Assembly: GCA_007922195.1 (NCBI GenBank)
Contig: ML681990.1
Coordinates: 38,949,557 to 39,013,556 of the forward strand
From: Podocnemis expansa
Lineage: Eukaryota > Chordata > Testudines > Podocnemididae
DNA length: 64,000 bases
Direction: 5' to 3'
Made by a program: the position numbers and the translations under genes. Below the pieces are notes generated by a model. The model made no database searches, was not told the origin of the DNA, and worked only from the letters and a program-made list of their open reading frames with translations. The stretch's first letter is position 1, and the number at the start of each line of letters is the position of its first letter. Shown here piece by piece: positions 44,836 through 57,816 of the stretch.

Positions 44836-44934
44836 CTTTTTTCAGAAAATTGTACCACTTGATTTTTCATTTCTTCATGTGTTACATCAAGAGCATCTAC
44901 CAACTGCTGCTGCTCATCCAACCACTGCTGTTCT
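44836..44934 (-). CDS. CENPK: CENPK internal exon (99 bp)
   Basis: Encodes REQQWLDEQQQLVDAL and then a further coiled-coil segment ending in QVVQFSEK. This matches the CENP-K stretch REQRWLDEQQQIMESL. Acceptor TTTAAAG before 44934, donor GTATT after 44836. The exon both starts and ends with a split Arg codon (phase 2 to phase 2). The intron to the previous exon is only about 135 bp, and the one to the next exon is about 300 bp, so these exons form a compact cluster spared by transposon insertion. Confidence 0.9.
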
Positions 44935-45069
44935 CTTTAAACATGAAAGTGGAAAAAATAGGAGCAGGAACAATGGATAGTTAGAAGTTTCAGAACTATC
45001 ACAAAAAAGATTCTCACTTGATTTGCTGTCAATGTTGTATAGCATTCATAAATTTGACTCGTTTTATAC

Positions 45070-45152
45070 CTTTTTATGTCTTCCTTCAGCTTTTTATTCT
45101 TTGACTGAAGTGTAGACAGAACCATTTCAAGATCATGGTCTACTTTCTGCAA
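45070..45152 (-). CDS. CENPK: CENPK internal exon (83 bp)
   Basis: Encodes LQKVDHDLEMVLST and then QSKNKKLKEDIK, matching the CENP-K coiled coil (DLEMVLSTKESKNEKLKEDL in human). The high content of K, E, L and Q is typical of the coiled coil through which CENP-K pairs with CENP-H. The acceptor TTTGTAG precedes 45152 and the donor GTATAA follows 45070. It enters in phase 0 and leaves in phase 2, and the Arg codon is completed by the first base of the next exon at 44934. Confidence 0.9.
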
Positions 45153-45459
45153 CTACAAAAAAAGAAACTGTAATGTATAGGTTAAAGAAATGCAACTTTA
45201 ACTAGACCTATGCAAAACATATTAATGTTGCGGTATCACTCATGTACTGCACTTCAGGGAGCCAAAATTATCTGGTTAGACAAATCAGTAACAAACCGTA
45301 TCTCACATAACAGTATACTGAGAAACTAACAGTTGGCAGAGCAACAATTATGGCACTCAAAAGTGAGTACATCTCAAAGAAAGGATAATTACTCTTACTA
45401 ATCAAACTGACAATGGCTCAGTCACATTCATAAATTGGACATGGAATTGGTACAAGTAA

Positions 45460-45595
45460 ATAGAGAGTCCTGTGGCACCTTAAAGGCTAACATATTTCTT
45501 TGGGCATAATCTTAGTCTTTAAGGTGTCACAGGACTTTAGCTGTTTTTGCTGTATACAGACTAACATGGCTACCCCTCTAGAACTTGGTACAAGT
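45460..45595. repeat. Short foldback repeat, same family
   Basis: GAGTCCTGTGGCACCTTAAA and TCTTTAAGGTGTCACAGGAC are inverted copies; the tail ACAGACTAACATGGCTACCC is typical of this family. It lies about 300 bp upstream of the CENPK exon 45070-45152. Confidence 0.62.
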
Positions 45596-45599
45596 AAGA

Positions 45600-46690
45600 A
45601 AACACTGCAGTTTGGTTCACTTCAGACAATTTCTCAATAAAGAAATTTAGGACTTGATTTTGTCAGAGGCTGAGTGACTTCCACTCTGCGTAGGAGTAGG
45701 TAGTACTCAACACCTCACTGGACTGAGTCCTTAATTGATGTATGGCTTGTTGAAGACACACTGAGATGCAGGGCCAGATTAACTCCGCTGTGGGTCCAGG
45801 GCTATAAACTTTTGTGGGGACCTTGACAGCGCGGTCTCTGGCACATGTGGGGCTATACTTTCGTTGGCACCCCCAAAGAGCAGTGGTGCACTGGGGGTCT
45901 GTGAGCTCCTGTCCTGCTATGTCCCACTCCCCCCACCATCACTGTTAACAGCAGCAACAGCACCCCACAATATGGGGAGAATGTGTGCCTGTGTCCCACT
46001 CTCCTTCTGTTGTGGAAGCAGCGGGAGAGGGGTGAACTCACGCAACAGACTCTCCTTGGGTCCCTCCTTGTATTAGTTCATCCCCCTTGTCTCCAGCCAT
46101 CTCCTGCCCCCCTCCCGTTCTGCCCCCTTAATCACTTGTCACCTCCTCTGGCTCCTCATGTGCCTGTTCCCCCCAGTGGCTCATTCTTACACCCAGCCCC
46201 TCTCCAGCCCCCTTGTAGTTCTGGCTCCCAGGGGCTGAGGTCCTGACCTAGCCTCAGCCTGGTACAGACTGCTTCCATTGCCCTGCAAACAACAGGAGCC
46301 AGCGGCAGCAAATCGCAGCCAGCTCAGCTGGGAACAGCCTGGCAGTGGGAGGGTGTGGTGTGACCAGGAGACTCGCTATCAGGAGTAGGAAGGCCTCTCC
46401 TACATTTCTTCCAGGTGGTGCATCCCTGGGAGCAGAGAACAGCCAGTCAGGGCTGGATTTTTGCACCTCTACCCCCACTCCACCTTAGCTTGGGGCACTG
46501 GGCTGAAGAGCCCTGCATTAACCTAGCCCTATTCAGATGTCCTCTGCAGCTTTTGATACTGACTTGGCTCCCTATCACACACTATCTTTAGATGTCTTTG
46601 TGCCTCTGCATAGGAGTCCTCTGAGGTTTGTCTCACCAATGGTGAGAGTTGGCTGTGTTTAGCTACTTGCACTGAGAGTCTCCTGCACAG
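45600..46690. other. Intron DNA, CT-rich middle
   Basis: The stretch 45800-46300 is rich in C and T on the plus strand and gives chance open frames. Nothing is recognised with confidence. Confidence 0.4.
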
Positions 46691-46700
46691 GCTCTAGTCC

Positions 46701-47186
46701 AGGACTGAGCAACCTTTGCTGGCCCCTGTGCCAGCCCTGCCCACCACACCCTCAACAGGTGCTGGAGATGGGACCAGGCTTCTGGTTCGGGGCCGCCCAG
46801 TGGGGTCCTGGCCATGGCCAGCTCCTGTGCCCGCTGGCACGCGGTCTCTGGGGTCCTGGCTGTGGCTGGCTCTCACTCCCATTGGCAGGCAGACAATGTG
46901 CCTGGAGATGGAAGCAGGCAGGCTGACCCACTCCACTTCCCTCCAGCCCTGTCCAGCAGGGGGTGGGGCCAACAGGGTCAGTAGCCATGTGCACCGCGGC
47001 TTCTTTGTTCCTGCTGGCCACGCTCTCCAGCAGGAAAGCATGGCCATGGCACATGGCTCTTGCCGCCAACGACACAGCACTGAGGGGAACGGAGACAGTG
47101 GGGGAGCTTGAGTAGTGCCGTGTGCTGCTTGGACTCAGCACCCATGCCAGTTTTGGAATGGGTGCCGGGGGTTGCTGACCCCCTGG
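46701..47186. mobile_element. Non-autonomous hAT element
   Basis: Starts AGGACTGAGCAACCTTTG and ends GGGGGTTGCTGACCCCCTGG, an inverted pair. The 8-bp duplication TCTAGTCC appears at 46693-46700 and again directly after the end at 47187-47194. Non-coding and GC-rich. Confidence 0.78.
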
Positions 47187-47194
47187 TCTAGTCC

Positions 47195-48329
47195 CTTACT
47201 TCTTGATATGGACCCTTACCCTGCACTGGCCTTCTTTGGTGTCTTCCTGGGGGTTTGCTTCACTCCCTCATAGGGTCAGGGTGAAGATCTCCTAGATGGG
47301 AGTTCCTCCTGTGGCTCTAGAGCGACCCCCGTAGTCTTCTGTGTAGCAGTCCTGCTCCTATCCCCCAGTGACTACAGCTCCTTCCTCATCTATCAGACAT
47401 GACTGACCAGGTCAGAGAGTCAGGGGCAGCCCTGCCTCAATGTTCTGTCTGGCATCTTCCTCATCAGTGTGGGGTCTATACACCCTACACAGTCCCTTTA
47501 TCATATAATTATAGAATAAAAGCAAAGTTTAGCTCAATAACAAATATAAATGAAATGCAGAAGATTTCCCCAGAAGCAAAAGGGTTTTATATACACTGGA
47601 TTTATGAGAAATGTTGTATCCCTCTGCTAACCTAACCACAAAAGGGAATCTCAAGCCAAACATGTAGTGGAGAGAATATACACTCAAAGGAAAATACACA
47701 GCCAATTTTCTTATTAAAAGAGCTCTTGTATTTGCAGTTCGGTTCCCTGGCCTGACTGATACAAGGCAGAGGAAAGTAGCTGGGAGGTAGCCAAACCAAA
47801 AAGGTAGGTGAAGCATAAGTTATTTTTAAACTAAACCCATATAATCTAAATGTGTCTTTATGTGTTGGCCAAAATATGACTATTCATTTGAGTGTTACAG
47901 CCACAAGAATATTTCCAGCTAATGTTACATACCAGTGCCCAACCAATATATTGAAATGCTATCACTGTTGCATTCTTCATTTGCCCTTTCTTTCCCTAGT
48001 CTGGAAGAACTAAATAGATATTTGCATATATTATTCCTACGCAACTCTAGAACTACAAGTACTGCCCCTTCTGCACAATGCAAAGTTAATTTTTAAAAAT
48101 ATCATATCTTAACCAAGAAAGGCACCATATAATAAATTGTTAAGATCATTTTCACTGCAATTAAAAATATTCAGTACTTACAACACAATTCAGGAAAAAA
48201 ACAAATTAAAAAAACATGGTGCTCCAATAGGCCCACACAATTTCTTATGGTTAGACAATCACATGAAAAAGCCTCCTAAAAAATGTACTTGTAAGAAGTT
48301 AATACCAAGTAATGAACTAAGCCACTCAC
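47195..48329. other. Intron DNA with an unclassified repeat
   Basis: The stretch 47200-47820 (ATGACTGACCAGGTCAGAG onward, then TAATTATAGAATAAAAGCAA) reads like an interspersed repeat with a polyadenylation-type signal but no recognised protein. The rest is AT-rich. Confidence 0.35.
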
Positions 48330-48376
48330 CTCCTCTTTTCCTAATGCTACCAGAACATCTGGATTGGTGGAGATTA
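48330..48376 (-). CDS. CENPK: CENPK internal exon (47 bp)
   Basis: A short exon encoding VISTNPDVLVALGKEE, matching the CENP-K segment that reads TEDVLITLGKEE in mammals. The minus strand shows a TTTTCAG acceptor before 48376 and a GTGAGT donor after 48330. Entry is phase 1 and exit phase 0, so it joins 58455-58527 and 45070-45152 without a frame break. The intron on its 5' side is about 10 kb and contains a ZMYM-type hAT element, a palindrome-array MITE and a solo LTR. The intron on its 3' side is about 3.2 kb. Confidence 0.88.
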
Positions 48377-50770
48377 CTGAAAAATAAAACAGGTTGTTTC
48401 CTCTGATTGTTTTTAATAGGTTAGAGAGAAAAAAAAAGTCCAACTTTTGAGGAAGACATACCATTAGCATTATCAGAGGGATCAAATCAAATCTCAAAAG
48501 ACTAGCCACATCAAATGTCTAATCTGAAGACCATTTCTGTGCATTGTAGATGGAATGCTGATGCAAATTTTGTAACTGCTGAGAGCTCTAAATATAAGAT
48601 CTCAAAGGCAGGGAAGCAGCTGTCTGCAGCTCATACCCAAGAGGCTGCTTCCCACTTTCAAGATACTTTTCTGACTTCACTGTCATATCGGGTCAGTAGG
48701 AGACAGACAGCTGCTTCTATAAAATCAGTATGATGCTGGAGGAAGTTTCCTAATTGCTTGGTTGATTAAACTGCAGTGATAGGAGCATGCCTGTTTTGAT
48801 CTATTACCTCCCCTTTCTCTGCATAGGGTGGTGGAAAGAGAGAGATAGAATCTTGAAGGCAGGGAAGCACCCACATAGTTTATGAGCTGCAGACAGCTGC
48901 TTCCCCACCTTTGAGAACTTACAGAGTACACACACATGCACACAGATGCTGTTCCTGAGAGGCCCGGGGAGACATACTGCTGTAGGTGTGGATGTGGATA
49001 CAGATAAAAGTCTGTGTGAGGATCACAAATAGGACACAAAGGGATTCTTGAGGCTGCAGATTGGATGTGGATCCCCACATTTTTTAATCTGAACAAGGCT
49101 CTACTAATCTGCACTGAGAAAAATATTTGTTTTAATATCAATTTCTTCCATGCTCCAGCTGCACCCATTAAGCTACAAGAATTACAAACTGAATTTCAAT
49201 TTTAATAAAACTTGTTTGATGAATAGGTATGATAGAACTCCATCCAGTCTACAAATGAATAAGTGAAACTAGGGTAATTAGAAGAATGTGGCAAGCCCTC
49301 TGCTCTGTAAAAAAAAGACAAATCTTCCACAAGAGATCAATCAACATGTCTTGAAGTCATTTATAAAATTCAGCTCCAAAACCATCTGAATTTAGTGTCT
49401 TAGTTTATATATTTTTGACTAAAAGATGGAGTCATCATTTACTCTGAAAGGGGGTTAGAAACTTCAGTTTATTCAACAGAAAGAAAAAGTAATTGGACAT
49501 CACCTTAAAAATGGTTTAAAATTTGACAAAAGCTGACTGTTATCAAAGGAAAAGAGATTTCTGTTTTAAAAAGTACAAATGCAAGAGATCATCTTAGATT
49601 TCATTACTTCAGAACTCCCTGGTTGCTTGACAGATTTTGTAAACCGCTTTTGGAGATCTGAAGAGTTAACTAAGTGTGTGATCATCCTGCCTGTTCTTCT
49701 TATGCATGAATAAAAACACAGATTTTTGAAAAACTAAAAGGATGAATTTGCATCTTCTTATGTAATAAGAGAAATTACAGCTACCTTAACAGCTTCAAAT
49801 TGTTTTATCACAGAAGCATATTTGTATGTCAAAGTTTGGACACCAAGATTCATAATATCTCATCCTAATATAAGCAATTCCTTTGATAAAGCTTTCTTTT
49901 TACAAAAGAAAAAAATACTGGTCCCCATATAGAAGCATTATATATTTCCCAAAATGCAGGGCATAGCCATGGGATTGATAACTTTAGACTTACCTTCTGC
50001 AAATTCAACCACCAGATAATCCTATTTTAAACGATATTTAAATAAAAGTTTGGCTAAGCCTCCATGAATATTGAGCAAGTTGTGAAGTAGTGATTTCAGC
50101 AAGGATCTGATACTGAAACAAGGAAGATTCTTGCCCCCAAAGTATGTTAAATTAAAGTCTGATTAAAAAAAAACTGCCAAGTAAAGAATTATGAACATGT
50201 GAGACAAAAGTAAAATCATACATAGACAAAAGATGTGGTTAAATGCCTGAATTAAGCTGATGTTAAAGACCTACTGGACGGCTGGTACAGTGACTGTAAT
50301 CATCATCATGGCCATATTTCATGATGATAATGATATGAAAATGTCTTGAATGCAGTGACTATTTAGTTAATGTTCTGCTCATCCCCGTCAATAAACCATT
50401 CAATGAAGTTCCATTCAATGACATTTGATATGAAGAATCCAAAGAAACCAATTTCCTACACTGTCTTGAATTATCCACTTTCACAACTTCAGTCTACCCA
50501 AATCACTTGTTTTATACAACTTTCTTCAACTTAAAACATTTCTACTTATGTACTTCTATAGCTCTTTTAATCATAATACCTGAGCGCCCACCAAGTAACA
50601 ATCTCCTACAAGAGAGAAAAATCCAAAAGTCCACAAACAGTTAATTCTGTCCCCTGGGCTATGATTTGCGGAGGTTATGGTTGTAGAAGAGGCAACCTCT
50701 TCAGTAGCTAGGGCCAATCCCATGGAGGACTCTGTATATTAGGACAAAGACTTTGAATTGGTCTTTAGTT
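48377..50770. other. AT-rich intron
   Basis: Intron upstream of the CENPK exon 48330-48376. A direct repeat-like pair CAGGGAAGCAGCTGTCTGCA (48610) and, inverted, GAGCTGCAGACAGCTGCTTC (48884) is seen. No genes are recognised. Confidence 0.45.
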
Positions 50771-53700
50771 CAGGGCCACTGGGGGGGGGGGCACAGGAGC
50801 ACCTTGCCCAGGGCCCCCACCAAGGAGAGGCCTGCTGCCTGGCCAGTCTCAGCTTCTGACTCTATATGTCCCAGGGAACACTGGGGCTGGGTAAACCAAT
50901 GGGGCTTGGTAATTGGGAAGGTGGCTGGAGTGATCTGAGATAGGAGGAAACCTGGGGGTGGGCAGAGGTGGCAGGGCTGCTGGACAAAGCAAGTCTTGGG
51001 AGGAAGACGGACTCATGGAGGAGGCAAGAGGGAATGGAAGGGAGCAGGAGCAGCTGAGCTGCATAGTGAGAGAGATACCACTGCTGCATCTGCTAGCCTG
51101 CCCCTCTGTGGTGCCCTTATGTGATATGGCCAAAAAGGCTTGATTGAATGATGTCAATGACACAGGGGCAGGACTTCCTGTGACCTGCTTCCCTGCTTCC
51201 ACAGGCAGGAGAAAATAGATAGCATCTCTTCACAACCTGGCTATGTTCCCTTCTCCTTGTGGAAAAGAAAAGTAAGCACATGTATCAGTCTCCGGCAGAA
51301 AAAAGAAAGGAGACAAAGTAGAAAAGAACTCTGGGTGAAAAGGCGAAGCAGACTCTAGATCAGTGTGGTTGGGTGGTAGTGAGGAAAACTGAGAGAGAAG
51401 GTGGAATAAGTGAAGCTGACAGGAACTGAACATCAAGTGAGAAAAACAATCTGTTTTCCAAATTTGCTCCTTCAACGCATCACCAAATAATGGTCTTTGT
51501 TGACCCAGTCACCCGGGGACACATTGATAAACTGCAAAGAGATCTAATTGCTTCCAGGGGACCTCCTCCCAACCCTGAAAGCCTTCTTCATGATTTCTCC
51601 CAACATTCATTCCCTACATCTATTTTCTGCACAACTCTGCCTAATACTGAGAGTGTGAAAAGGGACTGGCTCATTTGGAGCCACAAGGCATCTGCCCTAT
51701 TCTGCTTTCCATGCTCTCTCTTTTGAGATGTGACCAAAAATCAATCCCTGTATAATTCCAGATTCTGCCCTGGGGGCATAAGTGATAACTGGAGGAAACT
51801 ATACAACAAAGTAAAAGAGTCAGGAGGCCAATTCTAGTCACTTTCAACATTACTTGCAATGGAAAGAACTTGCAAATGCTCTTTCTGGAAAAGGAGCCAT
51901 TGATAATGCTCTTGAAAAGAGTATACGGTCAGAGAAGGAAAAGTGTTGTAAAGCATTTCAAGGCTTGATTGACAATGCCCTGTTTCTGGCAAAGCAAAAT
52001 TTGCCCTTCTAGGGATCACATTCTATCCTACAGCATCACGACTGTGAGCTGTTTCTTTCCACTGTAAAGTTGATCAGCAACTAAAACCAAGATCTGAAGT
52101 GTCACCTTAAATCTGTGATGGAGCAAAGGGCTGAGAAGAGACAGAGAACGGAAACACACTACATGTCCTGACACAGCCAGAATGAGTTTTTGGAAGTGTG
52201 TGCTAAGTGCTACCTACACTTCTTGAAGAGGTAAGAAATGCTCGGTACTATGGACTCACTGTGGATGAGATACCTGATGTCTCTCATACTGAACAGCTGA
52301 TATTTGTTGCAAGCTAGATACATGAAAAAAAATGGGAAATGGTTGTACAGGAACGATTCCTGAAAATGGTGAACTGCAATAAAAAGAAAGGAAAAGACAT
52401 TGCAGACCAGATCAAGAAAGTGCTAGCAGAGAATAAGATAGAACTGTAGAAGTGTAGGGACCAAGGATATGATAATGCTTCAAATATGTCTGGGAAATAC
52501 CAGAGTGTGAAAACTAGGATACAAGCTGAAAATCCTTATGCATTGTTTTCACCTTGCACAGCTCACACTCTGAATCTATGTGGTACCCACGCCATGGAGA
52601 AGAGTTCTGAAATCAAAATGTATTTTGGGAATCTACAGAAGCTGTACCATGTATCTTCCTGCAGTCCTACGAGATGGGAAATTCCTCAAGAAACTGCAAA
52701 ACTCTCTCTCCACTCCATTTCAACAACTAAATGGAGCTCTAGAATTGATGCTATTCTCCCCCTTGTGAAAAAATTAGAAAGGGGTGCTAGATTCTCTTTT
52801 CAAAACTGAGGAAGAATTGGACTTGACAGCAGAAACTCAGGCTGAAGTTTCAGGTCTCACTGAGTGGCTGCAATCCTCTGAGTTCATTCTTCTCACAACA
52901 GTGTGGAACAAGATATTGCAGTCTATTGATGTCTGAAGCAACCTTGTCCAAAGATCCAAGCTCACCATGGAAGTAGGAGTGCAACATATGAACAGCCTCT
53001 TGGAAGAAATTCAACAGTTGAATAATTCCTGGTCAAGTCTTCTCAGGGAAGCTAAGGTCATTGCTTAAGGACTAGGTCTCACCACTGAATTCAAGAAAAC
53101 ATGCAGAAGAATCCGGAGGAGGAAGCATTTCCATGATGAGCCAGACAATACAGAACATACATTTTATTCCTTTGAGGACAAATTCAGAGCTAAAGTATTC
53201 ATCACAGCCATGGATATGCTCCTCTATATCTGCAAAATCTAGTTGGAACCATGGAGAAACTCTCAAGCTCCTTCGCACCTATCCTTGACCTACCAGCAGT
53301 CACAGAGCAAGAAGCAGCAGCAAAGTTTGCAAAGTCACCATCCACCACGTACCCACAGGATCTAAACAAGGAGGAGTTGGAAGAAGAAATGTGTTTTATA
53401 AAATCAGGAACACTTCATATCTGTGCACCTCTGCAGGAGCCATGGGCAATGCACTTGGACTTCTTAATCATATTTATGCCAAGAATCTAGAATCTGTGTC
53501 CCCTCAGATATGCACTTGCTTGAGAATGCTCATTGCATGGCCAGTCTCTGCTGCATCTGGTGAATGGACTTTTAGTAAGCTTCAGCTTATTAAGAACTGC
53601 TTGCAATCAGCGACACAGGAAAATAGGCTGAACCATTTGATCTTCCTCTCAGTGGAAAACTTGCAAAGCAAATAAATTACAACAATGTCATTGATGACTT

Positions 53701-54341
53701 TGCAGCCTTGAAAGCAAGAAAAAAATACTTTGCATACAGATTATAATTGAGAAGCTTAACTGAAAAGTGTAGGATGAGGGGTTTTAAGCACTGTGACTTT
53801 AAGGCAGACATGTCAAGGGAAGGGGAAGGATCAGACTACTGTGGACATTCTAATTGAATGGGTGCAGGGTGATGATGAGACCTTTGCCTGGCTCCCATTA
53901 TACATATGTGACCATTTTAGATTGTAAGCCTGAAGGCAGGGACTGTCTTAATTTTATTATTCTGTAAGCCACATTGGAAGCTTTTTGCTGGAAAGAGAGG
54001 TATAAATCCATTAAATAAATAATAATAAATTTCTGCACGTACATGTCAAGTTAACTGAAGAATAAATAAATTTGATTTATTGCAATTCTGGAGACTTCCC
54101 ATTGCCAGTTCAGGTTCACCAAAATTAAAAGGCAAATGGTTGTGACCTGGTAACAGAAGACTTACAGGGAACAAAATATAAATATGCTAGTAGCAGGTGT
54201 ACCTGGGCTGGCTACTGTCAGAGCTCACCTGCAATCTGCTACAGTGCATAAATGTATCAGTTATATGTATGGAACAGCAAGAGGGGGGCTCCCTCACATC
54301 AAATCTGCCCTATGCCCCTTAAGTCCTCTAGGGGGGCCCTG
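50771..54341 (+). mobile_element. hAT element with ZMYM-like transposase relic
   Basis: A 3.6-kb element beginning CAGGGCCACTGGGGG and ending with the inverted CTAGGGGGGCCCTG. Possible weak 8-bp duplications are CTTTAGTT and CTGTACTC, which match at only five positions. It carries a decayed transposase gene on the plus strand. It lies in the CENPK intron between exons 48330 and 58455, antisense to the gene. Confidence 0.65.
51490..53690 (+). pseudogene. hAT transposase relic (ZMYM1-like, TTF-type zinc finger)
   Basis: The N-terminal block RDWLIWSHKASALFCFPCSL (51650-51720) is the TTF-type zinc finger seen in ZMYM-like hAT proteins. A central block reads ALFSPCTAHTLNLCGTHAME and SPTRWE (52486-52700). 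The C-terminal block is MLIAWPVSAASGEWTFSKLQ and LIKNCLQSATQENRLNHLIF (53525-53650), the hAT dimerisation motif. The blocks are in correct order but in shifted frames with stops, so it is a pseudogene. Confidence 0.8.
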
Positions 54342-55665
54342 CTGTACTCAGTGGTAAGCCAGTCCGTAGCATGGGAGACTAAGATGATGTGTTACGAGCA
54401 ATTTTAGTCACTGAGCATATATGCTGATGCAACTGCTACAAAATGAAATTTTTCCTGGTGTGTGGTTTTATTCCTACATACGAGACACACACAAAAAAAC
54501 CTGGAGGTCACAAACAGAATAGCACATCAACACGTACCATGATTGCAATGCAAAATACTACCAGATGTTAGCAATGTAAAGAATCATTACTATGCAAACC
54601 TTTGTACAGAAACTCCTATTCAAGTGATAGAAATCTGGCACAATATTGATATATGCACACCAAAATAGGTACTATACAAAGACCACGTTTTATAAACTTT
54701 AAAATGTGGTTAATTCATATTTTGCAAAGAGAAAAAAAAATCAAATCTATTTCAAGTGCCAACTACTTGTTAAAAGTTATAATTTAGCTGATTAAGCATC
54801 TCTATGAGCTATATATAGAGTATCAAAAACCCAGAAAGAACAAGAGACTAAAGAGTCTTGCAAAAATAAAAATTTTCATTGTGGATTCAAGCCTGTGTGC
54901 CAAGATTATGCCCAATGAAATTTGGAACTGCCAAGTTATAACCCCCAAAAGCAAGGTTTATAATAGAAATGCTGACAGACTCTCAATTACAATAATTGCA
55001 CTGGCTATTGCTAAAAATATACAGAAGGGTACAAGGCAGCCTGACATTCAGGCTGCAATACTGAGCTGTAGCAACTTGACTAATATTTCTATTCCATATT
55101 TAGCATTGTTCCGAAAGCTTTTCTATTAATGAAGCAGCATTTTTCTCTCTCTCTCGAAGTGAGAGATAGGTAGAGTAAGAAATTTCCAGATGGACATAGA
55201 ACAATGAAAGCTTGGCAGTTCTTTATTTTCACATAATTATCATAATCTTACGACAACTCAAAGTAAACTTGCTCCTATTCTCTAACAAAATGGCTCCAAT
55301 GGACATATAAGTAAGACAAACCTCTGACCACAAAAAGGTTCATTACTGATATGTTGCACACAGTGTAGTTATAGCTGTATTGATTCCAGGACGCTAGAGA
55401 GACAAGGCGGCTGAGGTAATGTCACCTCAGCCACCTTCTCTCTAAGTTATTTAATTCAGACCACTATAAGCCAACTAGTGCTCCTCCTCCCTTTACTACG
55501 CATTCAGCAACCACCTAGCTAATGCTAATGTTATAGATTGCTAAGGATTTTTATGTTTTGTTAAGGTCTATGTTATAGATTGCTATGTTTACAGTGTTAA
55601 GATTAATGAAACTTTAAATACTTTTACCATTTAACTGTTTACTCCAGAGTAAACATAGTGCCATA
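54342..55665. other. AT-rich intron
   Basis: No recognised gene or repeat. A short inverted repeat GCGGCTGAGGTAATGTCACC with TCAGCC lies at about 55407-55433. Confidence 0.45.
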
Positions 55666-56159
55666 GGGTATGTTTACACTTACAATTTAATTTGAATTAA
55701 TGAGGATTAATTAATGTATGGCTGCCTTGGCTTTCATTAATTAAAAACTAAGAAATTCCTTAGTTTGAATTAATGAAAGCTTACTTTGAAGTTATAAAAC
55801 CGTGCTTAACTTCGAAACAAAAGTTAATTCCAACTTATTTAGTTCAAATTAACCCAGTGCAGTCATGTTAATTCGAACTAACCATTAGTTTGAATTAATG
55901 CTTTTTGACCTTCTTCCTCTCAGGGTGCCTTCCTCTTCCCATATTGGGTGGGGGCATGGCCCTTCTTGTGGGCCATCTTCCCACACCTCCCATGCTGCCC
56001 CTCTCCTAATTCAAACTAGCAAGTCCTGTCCATGGACATGCTAGTTCGAATTGGTTTTCCTAGTGGGGCCATGTTAGTTCGAATTAACTTAATCTGAATT
56101 AATCATTATTAGTTTGAATTAAGTTAATTCGAACTAATCTTCTAAGTATATACATAACC
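55666..56159. mobile_element. Palindrome-array MITE (TTAATTCGAAYTAA type)
   Basis: A 494-bp element starting GGGTATGTTTACACTT and ending TATATACATAACC, with a possible 3-bp duplication ATA on each side. The interior carries many related palindromic words such as TTAATTCGAACTAA and TTAGTTTGAATTAA at both ends, with a CT-rich middle (55910-56010). It is a sister of the elements at 860 and 39485 with a changed motif. Confidence 0.68.
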
Positions 56160-57812
56160 ATATATACCGCAATAGAGCAGTTATTTTTATAATACAGCTG
56201 TCACTCTATGTGGTGCATATACTGTAGCAATTGCATCAAGTTAAATGTGAATCAATATACAGCTGTTTAATTTATATGATTTTCAGCCTTAAATTCCACT
56301 GCATTAATAATTATTCTAAATAAATAATAGCTTTGTTTTCTAACTGCTCTGAGTGTCAGTTCTTGATCAGAACGCTGTCTTTGTATTTCTTTAGGTTATT
56401 GAAAAACCATTAGGCAAGCAAACCGCACAGACCTTATCTCAAACTTCTGGAAGGGCAATGTTAATAGATGAGCTTTAATTTTCTGAGGTAACAATAGGTA
56501 CCTGAAATTTGGTAGAGGAAGAGAGGTGCCTATTGCTGTTTCTATGACAATATTTTCAGATATCAATGAGTTACTGTATAACTGAAAGTCTTGATTTGCT
56601 TCCTGAGCCAATCACTTAGGAAACAACTAAACCGGAAAATAACTCTTACAAAGGGATAAGAGTGTTCACAGAGAGCTACACCAGTACTGGTGTAATATAC
56701 TGGTATAATTATGCTGTTACATTTCTTCATATAGACAGTCTTTAAAATATGTCTGTATGGAAAAAGGGATCTTTTTTGATTAAAAATTCATCTATTCTAA
56801 CCAGAGTCAATCATCTGCTGTGGAGAATAAGATAAGACATTTTGGGCTATAGTACCAGCAGTATATTGTGTGTCTTCTTGTCAAATAGATTCTGTGGGAT
56901 CTTGCTTTTCTGGCACTTGGGCAAATTATGATCTTGGATCAAAGTTAACTATAGTTTAATTTAGTCCAAACAGTGCTGAAGCTGTTGGGTAGAAGAGGAC
57001 ATCTTGAAGAATTGATGGGGTTATACATGTTTTGTCTGAGAATGACTTCTGAGAATACAAGAAGGATGTATACCGTTTGTCTCAAGGAGTCTGCAAATGG
57101 TGCAGAATTACTGGACCAGTAACTGCTCGAATTCCCAGAAGGCTGAAATAGCCTAAAATACCTCTTCTCTTTGGCCCCAAGTCTATGACCTCTAACTGCA
57201 AAAAGGATATCGTACTACACTGCAACTCAAAGTTAGATTGAAAAGTTCAGCTCATATAAACTATGGCAGCCCACCTCTGGACTAGAGGAGGCCAACATAA
57301 GTCCACCCATATGTAATAAGTGGTTTGCATGGCTTCCAAATCCAGCATTGAGTGCATTTCAAGGTATTGGTCACCTAGCAAACCCTCAACAGCCTATGTT
57401 CTACATTCCTGCAAAATACCTTCCCCTCTGTACCTGATTACATTAACAGGAGGTGTCTGCCAGAATGCTCCTGCAATTTCTATAGCTAAGGGACAAAATT
57501 CTTGTCGGAGACCCTTCAGAAATTGTTAGAGAGGCCTATTGTCAAACTCCTGGAATTTTATTCACATCTTCAGAAGCCTGATTTTAATAAGTGCTGGTCA
57601 CCAACAAATTCCATTCTAACAAAAGGGATTGTAAGGGTGGAAACAATAGCTCTCAGGTGTTAACTGCCTCACTCGTTTCAACAGGGGCTAATTCAGATGT
57701 CAGTGCTACAAGGAAGGCAGTACAGAGACAAAAGTGGAAGGACACTGATTTGGCAATGGTTCATTTTAATTTCTATAAAGTACACAGGAGTGATGTATGA
57801 AATATAGTCTAT
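56160..57812. other. Intron DNA, possible decayed retroelement
   Basis: The part 56800-57800 has less biased composition and medium open frames on both strands, suggesting an old transposon, but no motif is clear enough to name. Confidence 0.35.
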
Positions 57813-57816
57813 ATAT

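Noticed and set aside
54881..55129. An 82-codon plus-strand frame in AT-rich intron
   Set aside because: No motif, no splice-site context and no similarity to known proteins that I recognise.
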